Below, one piece after another: positions 33,756 through 43,593 of a stretch of 64,000 nt of DNA. The notes beneath the pieces are model-generated. The model made no database searches. It was not told where the DNA came from and worked only from the letters and a program-made list of their open reading frames with translations. Source of the DNA: JACMLD01 sp038207265 (GTDB lineage Bacteria > Bacteroidota > Bacteroidia > Chitinophagales > Chitinophagaceae); NCBI GenBank assembly GCA_038207265.1, contig JBBQZZ010000002.1, forward strand, positions 62,001 to 126,000, read 5' to 3'. Position 1 is the first letter of the stretch, and every line of letters starts with the position of its first letter. A program made the position numbers and the translations under genes.

Positions 33756-36641
33756 TCATTTTCTATTTTCTTTCAACAGGTAAGCGGCAACATCTGCCAG
33801 GTTTTGCTCCGTCAGCCCATTGCTGATGGGATCTGGCATAAGGCTTTGCGACTGTTTCTTTTTGCCGGAAATCTTATCCGTTGGAATAACATGCTGGTCT
33901 CCGGCAATATCCCTTATAACAATATTTTGTTTGCTTTCAGAAACAAGAAATCCAAAAATTGATTCACCATCTTTTTTATTGACCAACCAGGATTCGTATC
34001 CAAAAACAATAGATGCACCCGGGTTAATAATAGCATCGAGCAATTCCGCCTGTCCAAATTTTTTCCCGATACCCGTTAATGAAGGTCCTATGCTTTTACC
34101 AATAGTTCCGGATTGATGGCAGGAAGAGCATCGCGAAACAAAAACCTCCTTTCCTTTGATTGGGTCTGAAGGAAGATTTGTGATTTTTGATATGGCAAAT
34201 ATTTTATTCGCTCCTTTTCGTTTAAAATAATTACTTGCTTGCACACGCACTACAGAATTGGGATTGTTGAAAATATTATCTTCTATATATGGTAATACCG
34301 CGACACTGATTTTATTTTCAGCAGCCATTCCTATTAATAATTGTCCGCCAAGAGAATCCGCTGCCATTTGCTTAACCGCATTTTCTCTTTCATCCGGTGA
34401 TTGGTCCTCATCCAATACAATTTGTCGTTTCACTTTCATTTCTGCCAATTTTCTCTCGTATGCTGTGTTGATTTTTAATTTTTTCCAGTCCAGCAAATTA
34501 TACCAATCATTGTTTCTGCGAAACGATAGCCAATAGGCGGCCGATTCCCTGATATTGATTTCGTTATTCTTTGCCAATGACAGCATGTCCATAGCAGCAG
34601 AGCGGGTATTGATAAATCCAATGGCTGTTATGGCGGTTTGCCTTTCCTTATTGGATAGCAATGAATCTTTTGCTCTTATCATAAGATCACCCAGCGCTTC
34701 GGGTGGGTGTAATCGCCAGGCGAATGCTGCCATTTGTTTGTTCCATTTGGAGGCACTGATATCTTCAGCCAATATTTTTTTAACGGATAAATAAAAGTCG
34801 CTTTCGTTTCCCTGCACGGCATAACCCAATGTTTCGAGATACCAGCGATCTTCCCCATCATAACCTTTTGCCAAATCAAGTAACAATTTTTTTTTCTTTG
34901 AATAATTCATGTCGCTCAATGAAATAATGACTTCTCTTCTTACAAACGCAGATGGGTCTTTTGCAAGCATCATAGCATAAGTAGTGATGTCTGGCAATGT
35001 TTCCCGCAAAGCCTTATAAGCAACTGACCTGGTTTGTTCATTTGAATCCTTTAGCAAACCAATTGTTTCATTAATACCTTTATTTCCCAACTGCGGCATC
35101 AGCCAGATTGCCCTGGCCTGTATAAAGGGGTTTTCATTTTTTAAAAGTTCCTTTACTTCCGGCAATACTTTTTCTCCCTGCTGTTTTAATAATACAAATC
35201 CGTTATTGCGAACATTGATAGCCGGGTTTTGCAATGCCGATAATTGTCCCTCTGTTGTTGATAGATCAATTTTAGGTGTAATTAATTTTTTATTCTTTGG
35301 AGCAATGCGATAGATCCGTCCATAACCGGTACTGTCTTTCATCTGGTGGCCACCTACCACCGGATCATACCAGTCGGCAATATAAATGGCACCATCGGTA
35401 CCAATGGTTACATCACTCGGACGAAACCATTTATCCTTGCTTGCATTTTGTGCAGAATCATTCCATACATAAGCCTGGTTATCGTTTTGCAAGGAAGAAA
35501 TAAAATTATTTCGTTTGCCCATATCAAAGCCCGACTGTTTCAAAGTTGGATGATAACCAAATATGGTATTTCTTCCTGCATCAGCACTTAATAGCAACCC
35601 ACGATAAGATTTACCCAATGCGTCTGCTTCATTCATTACGATACCCGTTGGTGCACCTGAACCAGATCGATCACCCGCCGGCATTACACCCGGATCTTCC
35701 TGGTGCCAGTGAGCAATAAAAATATCCTGGCCTGGTCTCTGATCTCCCTGCCAGAACCGCAATCCATTTGTACTGAAATACCCAGCATTACCGCCTTCCA
35801 TCAGCCAGGTGGTTCTGCAGGTTACTACCTGGTCATCATTATCATTTTGCCATAGATTGCCGTATGAATCGGGTATTACTTCATACGAGTTTCTAAAGTT
35901 GTGACCCATTACATGCAATCCTGTTCCACCGGGTTTCATTTTCAAAGCCAGGCCGCCTACCCAGACTTTTCCATCATCACTTTTCATATTACCCTGGTTG
36001 TTTTGGTTATACGGTGAACCACCTGAATAAATACTACCTGCGCGTAATGTCCAGCCGGATTTGTCTTTCACAATATGCGGACCTGCATTGCCCACATTAA
36101 AATACCAGTTGCCATCGGGTCCTGCGTATACTGCATGCAATGAGTGATCGTGATCTTTACCACCAAAACCAGTCAGCAGAATTTCCTTTTTATCTGGTAT
36201 GTCATCGCCATTTTCATCTGTGTATACGATCAGGTTGGGCGAACAGGATACAATGACCTGCTTACCTATAACGGCAATGCCTACCGGAGAAATGAGGTCC
36301 TTGTCCTGGATAAATACTGTTGATTTGTCCGCCCTGCCATCGTGGTTGGTGTCTTCCAGGATCATAACGCGGTCGCCCTTTGAATGATGCAGGAAATGAG
36401 CGGAGTCATTATTATAATTCCGGTAATTTGTTGCTTCGGTTATCCAGATTCGACCACGGGAATCCACATCCATATTGGTGGGATTATAAAACAACGGTGT
36501 TGCTGCCCATAGTGTTGCTTCTAAATCGTCAGGAACAAAGAGATCTGGTTTTGAAGCAATGCTATTGTTGTTTTTGTCATTATTGCATGCAGTTATTATC
36601 ACTGCAAGGAAAATTGAAAGGATGATTAAGATTTGTTTCAT
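33756..36641 (-). CDS. PVC-type haem-binding CxxCH lipoprotein (membrane-bound dehydrogenase-like)
   Basis: 961 aa. Lipoprotein signal with lipobox ending VIITACNN. Domain order: an NHL/glucose-dehydrogenase-like beta-propeller at about 30-430 (PTNMDVDSRGRIWITEATNY, SVYADWYDPV-like end at IYIADWYDPVVGG), HEAT-type repeats at about 450-800 (FIQARAIWLMPQL, AFVRREVIISLS), and a C-terminal c-type cytochrome with CSSCH at about residue 838 and a likely distal Met in SLMPDP. Such proteins are thought to oxidise sugars or alcohols at the outer surface and pass electrons to haem c. ATG 36641 is preferred over TTG 36650. Monocistronic. Confidence 0.85.
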   Translation of the reverse strand: MKQILIILSIFLAVIITACNNDKNNNSIASKPDLFVPDDLEATLWAATPLFYNPTNMDVDSRGRIWITEATNYRNYNNDSAHFLHHSKGDRVMILEDTNHDGRADKSTVFIQDKDLISPVGIAVIGKQVIVSCSPNLIVYTDENGDDIPDKKEILLTGFGGKDHDHSLHAVYAGPDGNWYFNVGNAGPHIVKDKSGWTLRAGSIYSGGSPYNQNNQGNMKSDDGKVWVGGLALKMKPGGTGLHVMGHNFRNSYEVIPDSYGNLWQNDNDDQVVTCRTTWLMEGGNAGYFSTNGLRFWQGDQRPGQDIFIAHWHQEDPGVMPAGDRSGSGAPTGIVMNEADALGKSYRGLLLSADAGRNTIFGYHPTLKQSGFDMGKRNNFISSLQNDNQAYVWNDSAQNASKDKWFRPSDVTIGTDGAIYIADWYDPVVGGHQMKDSTGYGRIYRIAPKNKKLITPKIDLSTTEGQLSALQNPAINVRNNGFVLLKQQGEKVLPEVKELLKNENPFIQARAIWLMPQLGNKGINETIGLLKDSNEQTRSVAYKALRETLPDITTYAMMLAKDPSAFVRREVIISLSDMNYSKKKKLLLDLAKGYDGEDRWYLETLGYAVQGNESDFYLSVKKILAEDISASKWNKQMAAFAWRLHPPEALGDLMIRAKDSLLSNKERQTAITAIGFINTRSAAMDMLSLAKNNEINIRESAAYWLSFRRNNDWYNLLDWKKLKINTAYERKLAEMKVKRQIVLDEDQSPDERENAVKQMAADSLGGQLLIGMAAENKISVAVLPYIEDNIFNNPNSVVRVQASNYFKRKGANKIFAISKITNLPSDPIKGKEVFVSRCSSCHQSGTIGKSIGPSLTGIGKKFGQAELLDAIINPGASIVFGYESWLVNKKDGESIFGFLVSESKQNIVIRDIAGDQHVIPTDKISGKKKQSQSLMPDPISNGLTEQNLADVAAYLLKENRK

Positions 36642-36754
36642 GGCAATCAATGGCTTGAAATTGTAAAGCCAGTTATTTGATATTCACCATAAGTTAAAGT
36701 AAAAAAATCTATGCAGGGATACAGAATGGGTTGGAATTATTTTTAATACGGTTT

Positions 36755-37618
36755 TCAAAACATTTTAATAAACCGGTTCAATTCTTCTTCTCTATCCTTT
36801 AACCAGAAAAGTTGCATGGTTGCTTTTTGTGAAATATTTTTTAATTCTACCAATTTAACCTGCATGTTTGTGCCCCTTACGGAAGAAATGGGCTCAATGG
36901 AGATACCTAATCCTGCTTCAACTAAGCGCAAAATACCGGCTGCATGTGCCGACTCATGTGCCACTCTGGGTTTGAATCCAACATTCCCGCAAATCTGGAT
37001 AATTACTTCAACATACCCGATACCGGTAGAAAGTTGCGGTAAAATAAAAGTTTCATTTTTTAATACGGATAGGTCAATGACTTTCTTTTTGGCGAGCGGA
37101 TGCGAAATCGGTAAAATAAGAACAAAATTTTCTTTATATAAGATCTTAGCATTGCATTCCGGAGGTAAAATAATATTAGGTGCAAGGCCTAAATCAGTTT
37201 TTCTTGCCATTATCATTTCTATCTGCTGAAAGTTGGAGGCTTCTTGTACGATGGTTTTAAGATTGGGCCATTTTTGTTTCACTTTTACCAGGAAAGATGG
37301 TACCACAGTATTCATTGCTGAACTTGCATGGGTTAGTTTTATTTCACCCGCTTCACCATTGTGTAACTGAGCTGTTTTGATCATGATCTTATTCAAATCC
37401 TGTAACATCCGGCTGGATTCATTTCGAAAGAAAACGCCTGCCTCAGTTAGGGTGACACTACGTTTGCTCCGGTTAAAAAGCAATGCACCCACTTCTTTTT
37501 CCAGTAATTGTATCTGCCGGCTGAGCGCAGGTTGTACAATATTGATCTGTTCAGCTGCTTTTCTAAAATTAAGTGTGTCGCATAGCAGCAGGAAATTTTT
37601 CAATTGTTGAATATCCAT
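36755..37618 (-). CDS. LysR family transcriptional regulator
   Basis: 287 aa with the LysR N-terminal helix-turn-helix (FRKAAEQINIVQPALSRQIQ, LEKEVGALLFNRSKRSVTLT) and a two-lobe effector domain. It is divergent from the isochorismatase and M24 peptidase genes, 97 nt apart, the classical arrangement in which the regulator controls the neighbouring operon and itself. ATG 37618 chosen. Inducer unknown; the neighbours suggest a small-molecule degradation pathway. Confidence 0.88.
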   Translation of the reverse strand: MDIQQLKNFLLLCDTLNFRKAAEQINIVQPALSRQIQLLEKEVGALLFNRSKRSVTLTEAGVFFRNESSRMLQDLNKIMIKTAQLHNGEAGEIKLTHASSAMNTVVPSFLVKVKQKWPNLKTIVQEASNFQQIEMIMARKTDLGLAPNIILPPECNAKILYKENFVLILPISHPLAKKKVIDLSVLKNETFILPQLSTGIGYVEVIIQICGNVGFKPRVAHESAHAAGILRLVEAGLGISIEPISSVRGTNMQVKLVELKNISQKATMQLFWLKDREEELNRFIKMF

Positions 37619-37715
37619 ATCAATCAAAATATGTTATCAATTAATCAAAACTAAGTATTTTATTTTATCAACGAAAGGGTCTTGCTTTGCTGTCATAACG
37701 AAAAGTCCGCTCATA

Positions 37716-38285
37716 ATGAGTAAAACTAAATTGATAAGACCGGCATTGATCCTGGTGGATATTCAAAAGGGCTTTGCCGATATTGCTTATTGGGGCGGTC
37801 AACGTAATAATCCTGGTGCTGAAATAAAAGCAGGTGAATTGCTTTCTGTATGGAGAAATTCTCAACTTCCGATCTATCACATACAACATTGTTCAACCAA
37901 CCCGGTTTCACCGCTTCATCCCTCGAATGCCGGGCATGCATTCAATGATTTGGTTTTACCAATTGCAGGTGAACCCATCATACAGAAAAATGTAAACAGT
38001 GCATTTATTGGAACCGACTTACAATCCAGGCTTGACGCAGAAAAAATTACAACATTGGTCATTGCAGGGTTAACAACGGATCATTGTATTTCAACCACTA
38101 CCCGGATGGCTGGTAATCTCGGATATGAAACCTACGTCGTGTCTGATGCAACAGCCACATTCAATAAGAAAGGTATCGATGGAAAAAACTATGCTGCAGA
38201 ACTGATACATGAAACTGCTTTGGCCAGTCTGAATGAAGAATTCGCCGAAATTGTGTTATCAGGTGCAATAATAAAAATGCTGTAA
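37716..38285 (+). CDS. Isochorismatase-family cysteine hydrolase
   Basis: 189 aa. The catalytic triad of the family is visible: Asp in LILVDIQKGFA, Lys in PIIQKNVNSAF and Cys in GLTTDHCISTTTRMAGNLGY, with the cis-peptide loop before it. Family members hydrolyse amides or ureides such as nicotinamide, N-carbamoylsarcosine or biuret; the substrate here is not clear. First gene of a two-gene operon with an M24 peptidase 14 nt downstream and divergent from a LysR regulator. Confidence 0.87.
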   Translation: MSKTKLIRPALILVDIQKGFADIAYWGGQRNNPGAEIKAGELLSVWRNSQLPIYHIQHCSTNPVSPLHPSNAGHAFNDLVLPIAGEPIIQKNVNSAFIGTDLQSRLDAEKITTLVIAGLTTDHCISTTTRMAGNLGYETYVVSDATATFNKKGIDGKNYAAELIHETALASLNEEFAEIVLSGAIIKML

Positions 38286-38299
38286 CTAATCTTACCAAT

Positions 38300-38977
38300 A
38301 TGACGAATGTAACGAAACAAATGATCCTTGCCCAGCAGCAATCACAGAAATTGTTTGATACCGTTGAACAGGAAGGATTGATAGTTGCAGGGAAGTCTGA
38401 GAAAGAACTGAGTGATGAGGTTGTTCAGATTGCAAAAGAAATATTCAGTATTGAAAATTACTGGCATAAAAAGATAGTGCGGGCCGGATTGAATACGCTA
38501 CAGCCTTTTAATGGGAATCCGCCGGATAGATTGATAGAACAAGACGATATCGTGTTTTTGGATTTTGGACCGATATATAAAGGATATGAGGCAGATTTGG
38601 GAAGAACCTATGTGGTAGGGAACAACCCGGTAAAATTGAAATTAAAAAAAGATGCGGAAGATGCCTGGGAGGAAGCGAGGAATTGGTATGCTGAACAAAT
38701 CGTACTCACGGGTGCTGAATTCTTTAACTATGTGTTGAGTCTGGCAAATCGATATGGTTATGAATTTGGTAACGAGATAGCCGGACATATCGTTGGTGCT
38801 TATCCCCACGAACAACCTGAGGATCCCAAAGATTTATGCCTGGATATTCATCCTGACAATCACAAAAATATTTTGGTTACTGATAAAAATGGAAAAAGAC
38901 GGCATTGGATACTTGAAATTCAGTTTATAGACAGGGGTAAAAACATCGGGGCATTTTTTGAACAATTACTGAATTGA
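38300..38977 (+). CDS. M24 family metallopeptidase (creatinase/aminopeptidase P fold)
   Basis: 225 aa covering only the pita-bread catalytic domain. Metal ligands fit the M24 pattern: DFGPIYKGYEADLGRTYVVG supplies two Asp, GHIVGAYPHE the His, and LEIQFID a Glu. The N-terminal creatinase domain of Xaa-Pro peptidases is missing, so this is a short single-domain member. Clustered with isochorismatase under a LysR regulator, it may hydrolyse a C-N bond in the same compound rather than a peptide (inference). Confidence 0.82.
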   Translation: MTNVTKQMILAQQQSQKLFDTVEQEGLIVAGKSEKELSDEVVQIAKEIFSIENYWHKKIVRAGLNTLQPFNGNPPDRLIEQDDIVFLDFGPIYKGYEADLGRTYVVGNNPVKLKLKKDAEDAWEEARNWYAEQIVLTGAEFFNYVLSLANRYGYEFGNEIAGHIVGAYPHEQPEDPKDLCLDIHPDNHKNILVTDKNGKRRHWILEIQFIDRGKNIGAFFEQLLN

Positions 38978-39024
38978 AATTTATATTCAATACCCTAAAA
39001 GAGATCCAATAGCCTGTTCAAATA

Positions 39025-39052
39025 ATTGTTTGGATTTGTCTTTCCAAACAAT
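39025..39052 (+). terminator. Hairpin after the M24 gene
   Basis: ATTGTTTGGA (39025-39034) pairs perfectly with TCCAAACAAT (39043-39052) around an 8-nt loop, 48 nt downstream of the M24 stop. No T-run follows on the plus strand, so it is a weak terminator candidate or a transcript-end stabiliser. Confidence 0.35.
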
Positions 39053-39061
39053 AGGCATCAG

Positions 39062-39262
39062 TCATAAGCAATAGTCATGAGAAAAAAAATGGACAAATCG
39101 AATTTTCGGTTTGTCCATTTGCCTTAACGGGAAACTTTCTCCTTTCCATTCAGGCGTTAATGCTATGACTTGTTCCTTAATGATCTGCACATGCTGTGCA
39201 TTTAGCGTCAATTGATGCACAATTGTTATGAAGAGAAGCAATAGATATTTACAATTTGACAT
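39062..39262 (-). pseudogene. N-terminal remnant of a secreted RraA-family gene
   Basis: 66 codons from ATG 39262: a signal peptide (LLLLFITIVHQLTLNAQ) followed by IKEQVIALTPEWKGESFP, which I recognise as the start of secreted RraA-like aldolase-family proteins (usual continuation DGRPKV, total near 300 aa). Homology ends abruptly there; the rest of the frame is read through the arm of a terminator hairpin and stops at 39062. The gene therefore seems to have lost its catalytic part by deletion that fused the beginning to the terminator. It lies 37 nt downstream of the BASS transporter gene, and RraA-like proteins often sit with such transporters in catabolic loci. Confidence 0.45.
39082..39120 (-). 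terminator. Rho-independent terminator for the BASS/RraA-remnant transcript
   Basis: AAATGGACAAA (39087-39097) pairs with TTTGTCCATTT (39110-39120), with a further CG/CG pair inside; on the minus strand the stem is followed by T8 (A8 at 39082-39089). It lies inside the 3' part of the RraA-like remnant. Confidence 0.75.
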
Positions 39263-39299
39263 AAGCTGAAAATTTATTGAGTAACTAATTTTCATGATT

Positions 39300-40427
39300 T
39301 TAAATAGATGGATGCGCTGATTTTTCGGGGCCGCCACACTCTTTCTCTCCGGGCGGATGGTTATGCCACCAGCTTGCCAATGAAGAACCGGAAACGTTCA
39401 TCACTGGTCCAAAGATGGCCGGCGCTAACCCAGCCGTTGCCAATTTTCCCATTGTTAATGCCAGTCCCGATGCCAGTCCTGCGTTTTGCATGCCTACTTC
39501 CAATGCAATCGTTCTGCAATCCCTTTCTTTAAATTTCATTATGCGTGCTAACCAATAACCAAGCGTATAGCCGGCAAGGTTATGAATGATGGTTGCCAAT
39601 ATCAATAAGCCACCCACTTGTAAAAGATTGTCCCTGCCCGTAGCCGTTATGATTGTCAGGATAAATGCAATGCCAGCCATGGAAATAAGTGGCATTGCCT
39701 TATCTAACCATTTTAGTTTTCCCCGAACCACATAATGAAAAGCTAAACCGGCGGTAATTGGAATGATGACAATTTTTGTAATATCCCAGGCCATACTCCA
39801 AAAATGGATCTCTACAAAATTGCCTCCCAGTAAACGCATAAGCAACGGCGTTAGAAAGGGTGCAAGCAACGTAGAAATGGTGGTAACAGAAACGGACAAT
39901 GCAAGGTTGGCCCTTGCCAGGTAAGACATCACATTGGAAGCCAAGCCGCTCGGGCAACAGCCCACCAATATAATACCGGCAGCAATTTCGCCGGGGAAAT
40001 TAAAGAGTTTGGCTATGGCGAAACCTACTAACGGCATAATAAGATAATGACAAACAACTCCTGTAACAATTCCTTTTGGCATTTTTGCAACATTGGCAAA
40101 GTCTTTTATGCTAAGCTCAGTACCCATGCCAAACATAATAATTTGCAGCAGCGGTATCATAAGAGAAGAAAATTTGAAATGGCCCCAGCTTTTGAAATAC
40201 TGGGGATAATACATCGCTGCACACACCATTGCCAGGATTATCATGGTAAAAGAAAGTCCTTTTAGCAAATGATTGCTACTAAAAGCCAAAGCAACGGAAA
40301 AGAAAAACAGGGTCAGCATCCAACCGTAAAGATTGTGTTGACCGTTAAGATAAAAAACGAAAAAGAGTATGACCGCTGTTGCGGAAATACTATAAAATAC
40401 AACGGACTGTTTTCTTAAAGCTTTCAT
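39300..40427 (-). CDS. Bile acid:sodium symporter (BASS/SLC10) family transporter
   Basis: 375 aa with about ten membrane helices. BASS motifs: IIMFGMGTELSIKDFANV, GIILVGCCPSGLASNVMSYL in the substrate/sodium crossover region, and EVGMQNAGLASGLALTMGK in the second crossover. Family members import organic acids (bile acids, pantothenate, pyruvate) with sodium. It lies with the RraA remnant and the LysR-controlled hydrolases; a carboxylic acid substrate is plausible (inference). The C-terminal tail (EKECGGPEKSAHPSI) is normal. Convergent with the M24 gene. Confidence 0.87.
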   Translation of the reverse strand: MKALRKQSVVFYSISATAVILFFVFYLNGQHNLYGWMLTLFFFSVALAFSSNHLLKGLSFTMIILAMVCAAMYYPQYFKSWGHFKFSSLMIPLLQIIMFGMGTELSIKDFANVAKMPKGIVTGVVCHYLIMPLVGFAIAKLFNFPGEIAAGIILVGCCPSGLASNVMSYLARANLALSVSVTTISTLLAPFLTPLLMRLLGGNFVEIHFWSMAWDITKIVIIPITAGLAFHYVVRGKLKWLDKAMPLISMAGIAFILTIITATGRDNLLQVGGLLILATIIHNLAGYTLGYWLARIMKFKERDCRTIALEVGMQNAGLASGLALTMGKLATAGLAPAIFGPVMNVSGSSLASWWHNHPPGEKECGGPEKSAHPSI

Positions 40428-40639
40428 ATAGAAATTAATCAGTGAAAAATAATGTTGACTGAATTATTACATCAACAATGGTTCGGGCTCAACTTACAAG
40501 TTTCAGCTTTAGTTCATAACTTCGGCCTTATTTTTTTTAAATGAGCACTGTGCCGGGCTGGAAGAGCAATGAATTCCCTGCCTTCACAACTACTCGAACG
40601 ATAGCATCACTCTTTGGGGCACATTCTTTAAATTTAACT

Positions 40640-42004
40640 ATGAATTTTTTAGACAAGACGCGCAAGATATTAAAATCAACATTTAACTTAATAAGGAATG
40701 AAAATCTTAAAAAGAACCTGCTCAATGCGCTGCCTTTTTGGGCTGGTGCTTTTGTATCTGGCGGGGTTGCCGTATTGTATGCAAAATTGTTTTCTTTGGC
40801 AGAATTAGGAACGCATCTCATTTACGAAAAAACAAGTTGGGCATTTTTCATTATCACACCTGCATGTTTTGTTTTGGCTTGGTCAATTGTTTCAAAATAT
40901 GCACCCTATGCGGGAGGCAGCGGCATTCCTCAGGTAAGTGCCGCTATTGAATTGTCCAATCCCAAACATGCTTACAAGGTAAATGTGCTGCTTAGCTTTA
41001 AAATAATAGTTATAAAAATACTTTCCAGCTTAATTATGGCTTTTGGTGGTGGCGTAATTGGTAGAGAAGGTCCAACTATTCAAATTTCTGCTTCTATTTT
41101 TAAAAAAATAAACGATTCATTACCTTCCTGGTATTCAAAAATCTCTAAACGGAATATGATAGTAACAGGTGCAGCCGCAGGCCTTGCGGCTGCATTTAAC
41201 ACCCCATTAGGCGGTATTGTTTTTGCCATTGAAGAACTCACCAAAACGCATTTCAGTTTTTTTAAATCTGCATTGCTTACCGGAGTTATCATTGCGGGGC
41301 TTACGGCATTGAACTTTTTAGGCCCCTATCTTTATTTGGGGTACCCAAGTTTAGGTGCTATACCTGCCTGGATAATTCTTTTGACCATTCCGATAGCTGT
41401 TATAACAGGGTTTGCAGGCAGTGGAATGGGTAGGATTATTCTCTTCGTTTTCAAAAAGAAAAGGGTATTGAAAAATAATGTACAAAAAATAATTTATGCT
41501 GCTATTTGTGGGCTGGTTGTTGCGGCACTTGCTGTTTTTGTGGATGATCAAACCTTCGGTTCAGGGAAAGAAATAATGGTAAAAACTTTATTCACAAATG
41601 AAAAACATGTAGAATGGTATTTACCTATTGTAAGGATTTTCGGACAGGTAGCCTCATTTTCAGCAGGAACATCTGGTGGCATTTTTGCACCATCACTAAG
41701 CGCTGGAGCTAGCATTGGTGCGGTATTTTCTGGCTGGTTTCATTTGTCTGACACGGAAACCAATCTGATTATTTTATGCGGTATGACAGGTTTTTTGACA
41801 AGTATTACAAGAAGCCCATTTACTTCTTCCATTCTTGTTTTGGAAATGACCAACAGCCACAACGTTATTTTCTACATTATGCTGACGGCATTGTTTTCCA
41901 ACTTAATTGCAGCATTAGTGAGCAACCATTCCTTGTATGACCACCTGAAAGACCAATTTATAAGTGAAATACATAAAAGTGATACACAACAAATAGAAAC
42001 ATGA
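40640..42004 (+). CDS. CLC family chloride/proton antiporter
   Basis: 454 aa with the CLC fold (about 16-18 helices). Selectivity-filter motifs: GGSGIPQV (GSGIP), GREGPTIQ with the gating Glu, and GTSGGIFAPSL (GxFxP). The internal proton Glu is present in GGIVFAIEELT, so the protein should be an exchanger, not a channel. ATG 40640 (MNFLDKT) is preferred over 40541, which adds 33 non-conserved residues. No CBS domains follow. Monocistronic; the long gap 42005-42575 after it holds nothing I recognise. Confidence 0.9.
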   Translation: MNFLDKTRKILKSTFNLIRNENLKKNLLNALPFWAGAFVSGGVAVLYAKLFSLAELGTHLIYEKTSWAFFIITPACFVLAWSIVSKYAPYAGGSGIPQVSAAIELSNPKHAYKVNVLLSFKIIVIKILSSLIMAFGGGVIGREGPTIQISASIFKKINDSLPSWYSKISKRNMIVTGAAAGLAAAFNTPLGGIVFAIEELTKTHFSFFKSALLTGVIIAGLTALNFLGPYLYLGYPSLGAIPAWIILLTIPIAVITGFAGSGMGRIILFVFKKKRVLKNNVQKIIYAAICGLVVAALAVFVDDQTFGSGKEIMVKTLFTNEKHVEWYLPIVRIFGQVASFSAGTSGGIFAPSLSAGASIGAVFSGWFHLSDTETNLIILCGMTGFLTSITRSPFTSSILVLEMTNSHNVIFYIMLTALFSNLIAALVSNHSLYDHLKDQFISEIHKSDTQQIET

Positions 42005-42575
42005 AAAAACAGGTATGCCGCAATACAAAATAAAAGGATGCAACAGAAATTGCTTCCAATAGTAACTGCTCATTATTCGAACTTCACGGAAGCGTCAATA
42101 GGACACTGCTGCTGCGGATAATTAGTCAAGTCTTTACGGCTAATACTATTTACTACGAAACAAAAGGCCTGCACATAGAAATTAATTCACAGTTACTTGC
42201 CCATGTCCCATAATAGTGCATATAGTGCTGTTTGGTTTTAAATAATGCCCTTGTTGTATCAATTTGCAAAAGCAATTGCAGTCATTACAATGCGGCCTTA
42301 CCGATATGTGCCTGATAAACAAAATCTGTATCTTCTAATTCCATATAATTTGTAACTGCCTATTTCCCTTGTTGGCCGGTTATATAATATTTAGCCGAGC
42401 TATGAACGTAATCAACTGGGTTTTCTACCAGGTTCTATTTACCTCTGCAGGAGTCTGCAGTTGAATATAAAATCCCCGGCAATCACAACGGTTCTTTCTA
42501 CCTTTTCTCCCGTAACTAAAAAAGAATGACCATTTATTGCAACTTTAAATGGCATTGCCTGTCAACTAAGCCAGC

Positions 42576-43136
42576 ATGAATGCTCAAAACCATTATAACC
42601 AGCAGGACCAGCAATTGGTAGAGATGGTATTGAAAGGAGATGCGCAGGCCTTTGCCCGGATTATAAAAAATACGGAAAGACTGGTAGCGCAGGTGGTATT
42701 TAAGATGATTCGCAATACAGAAGATCGCAAAGACATTGCGCAGGATGTGTATCTCAAAGCCTATAAAAACCTGTCCGGCTTCAGGTTTGAAGCAAAACTT
42801 TCTACCTGGATAGCACAGATTGCTTATAATACTTGCCTGGGTTGGCTGGAAAAGAAAAAGCTTATCCTTTCCGGCGATCTTGAATCTTTTCATGCAATAC
42901 CGGATGATACCATCATTAAAAATAAAAATACTCCTGCGATCATTGCTGCTTCAATAGAAAGACTCAGCCCGGTTTTCAAAACATTGATTACACTTTATCA
43001 CCAGGAAGAAATGAGTTACGCTGAAATAGTTGGGATCACCGGTTTGCCCGAAGGTTCTGTAAAAAGTTATTTATTCCGCGCCAGGAAATCATTAAAGGAT
43101 GATCTTTTGCGTCATTATAAAAAAGAAGAACTATGA
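42576..43136 (+). CDS. ECF sigma-70 family RNA polymerase sigma factor
   Basis: 186 aa with region 2 (FARIIKNTERLVAQVVFKMI, DRKDIAQDVYLKAYKNLSGF) and region 4 (LITLYHQEEMSYAEIVGIT followed by LPEGSVKSYLFRARKSLKDD). First of five tightly packed genes; its stop overlaps the start of the anti-sigma gene by 4 nt (ATGA). It likely directs transcription of its own operon and a regulon involving the envelope permease at the operon end (inference). Confidence 0.9.
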   Translation: MNAQNHYNQQDQQLVEMVLKGDAQAFARIIKNTERLVAQVVFKMIRNTEDRKDIAQDVYLKAYKNLSGFRFEAKLSTWIAQIAYNTCLGWLEKKKLILSGDLESFHAIPDDTIIKNKNTPAIIAASIERLSPVFKTLITLYHQEEMSYAEIVGITGLPEGSVKSYLFRARKSLKDDLLRHYKKEEL

Positions 43137-43564
43137 ATACCGCACATTTAAGCGATGAAGAAATTCAACTGTTTGTAGCTAACCTATCAGCTGCCTCATC
43201 ATCTGCAACGGATCACCTGGCAGTCTGTACGCATTGCAGCGAACAGGTTGCACTTTATCGTTCTTTATTCAAAGCCATTGCAGAACAGGAAATTCCGGTT
43301 TTTGATGTGGATATGTCCGCCCTTGTATTGGCGCAACTACCGGTATACAAAGAAAAAAAATCACTATGGGTACCCGTTATATTTATTATTTGCTGCTTTG
43401 CCGGTGCCGTGCTGTATATTTTCAGGCAGAATTTTTTGATGATTTTATCGGGCAGTTCGCTTGTTTTTTTATTGGCTGGACTGGCAGGTTTTATTGCGGT
43501 AGTGGCTATCCGGATCAATGCGCTGTATAAAAAATTTCGCTATAACTGCAACCTTATTTACTAA
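43133..43564 (+). CDS. Putative zinc-finger anti-sigma factor, two membrane helices
   Basis: 143 aa. The N-terminus carries the anti-sigma zinc motif HLAVCTHCSEQV (HxxxCxxC) after SDEEIQLFVANL. Two hydrophobic spans follow at about residues 81-97 and 103-125 (VPVIFIICCFAGAVLYIF; IILSGSSLVFLLAGLAGF-like). It overlaps the sigma gene by 4 nt, the usual arrangement of a sigma/anti-sigma pair, and should bind the sigma factor at the inner membrane. Confidence 0.78.
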   Translation: MNTAHLSDEEIQLFVANLSAASSSATDHLAVCTHCSEQVALYRSLFKAIAEQEIPVFDVDMSALVLAQLPVYKEKKSLWVPVIFIICCFAGAVLYIFRQNFLMILSGSSLVFLLAGLAGFIAVVAIRINALYKKFRYNCNLIY

Positions 43565-43593
43565 AACCCATCACATAAATTATAACAAAAGAT

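Noticed and set aside
42005..42575. 571-nt gap after the CLC gene, with a 10-codon frame overlapping the CLC stop (ATGA)
   Set aside because: Too short to support as a gene; no RNA or operator structure recognised.
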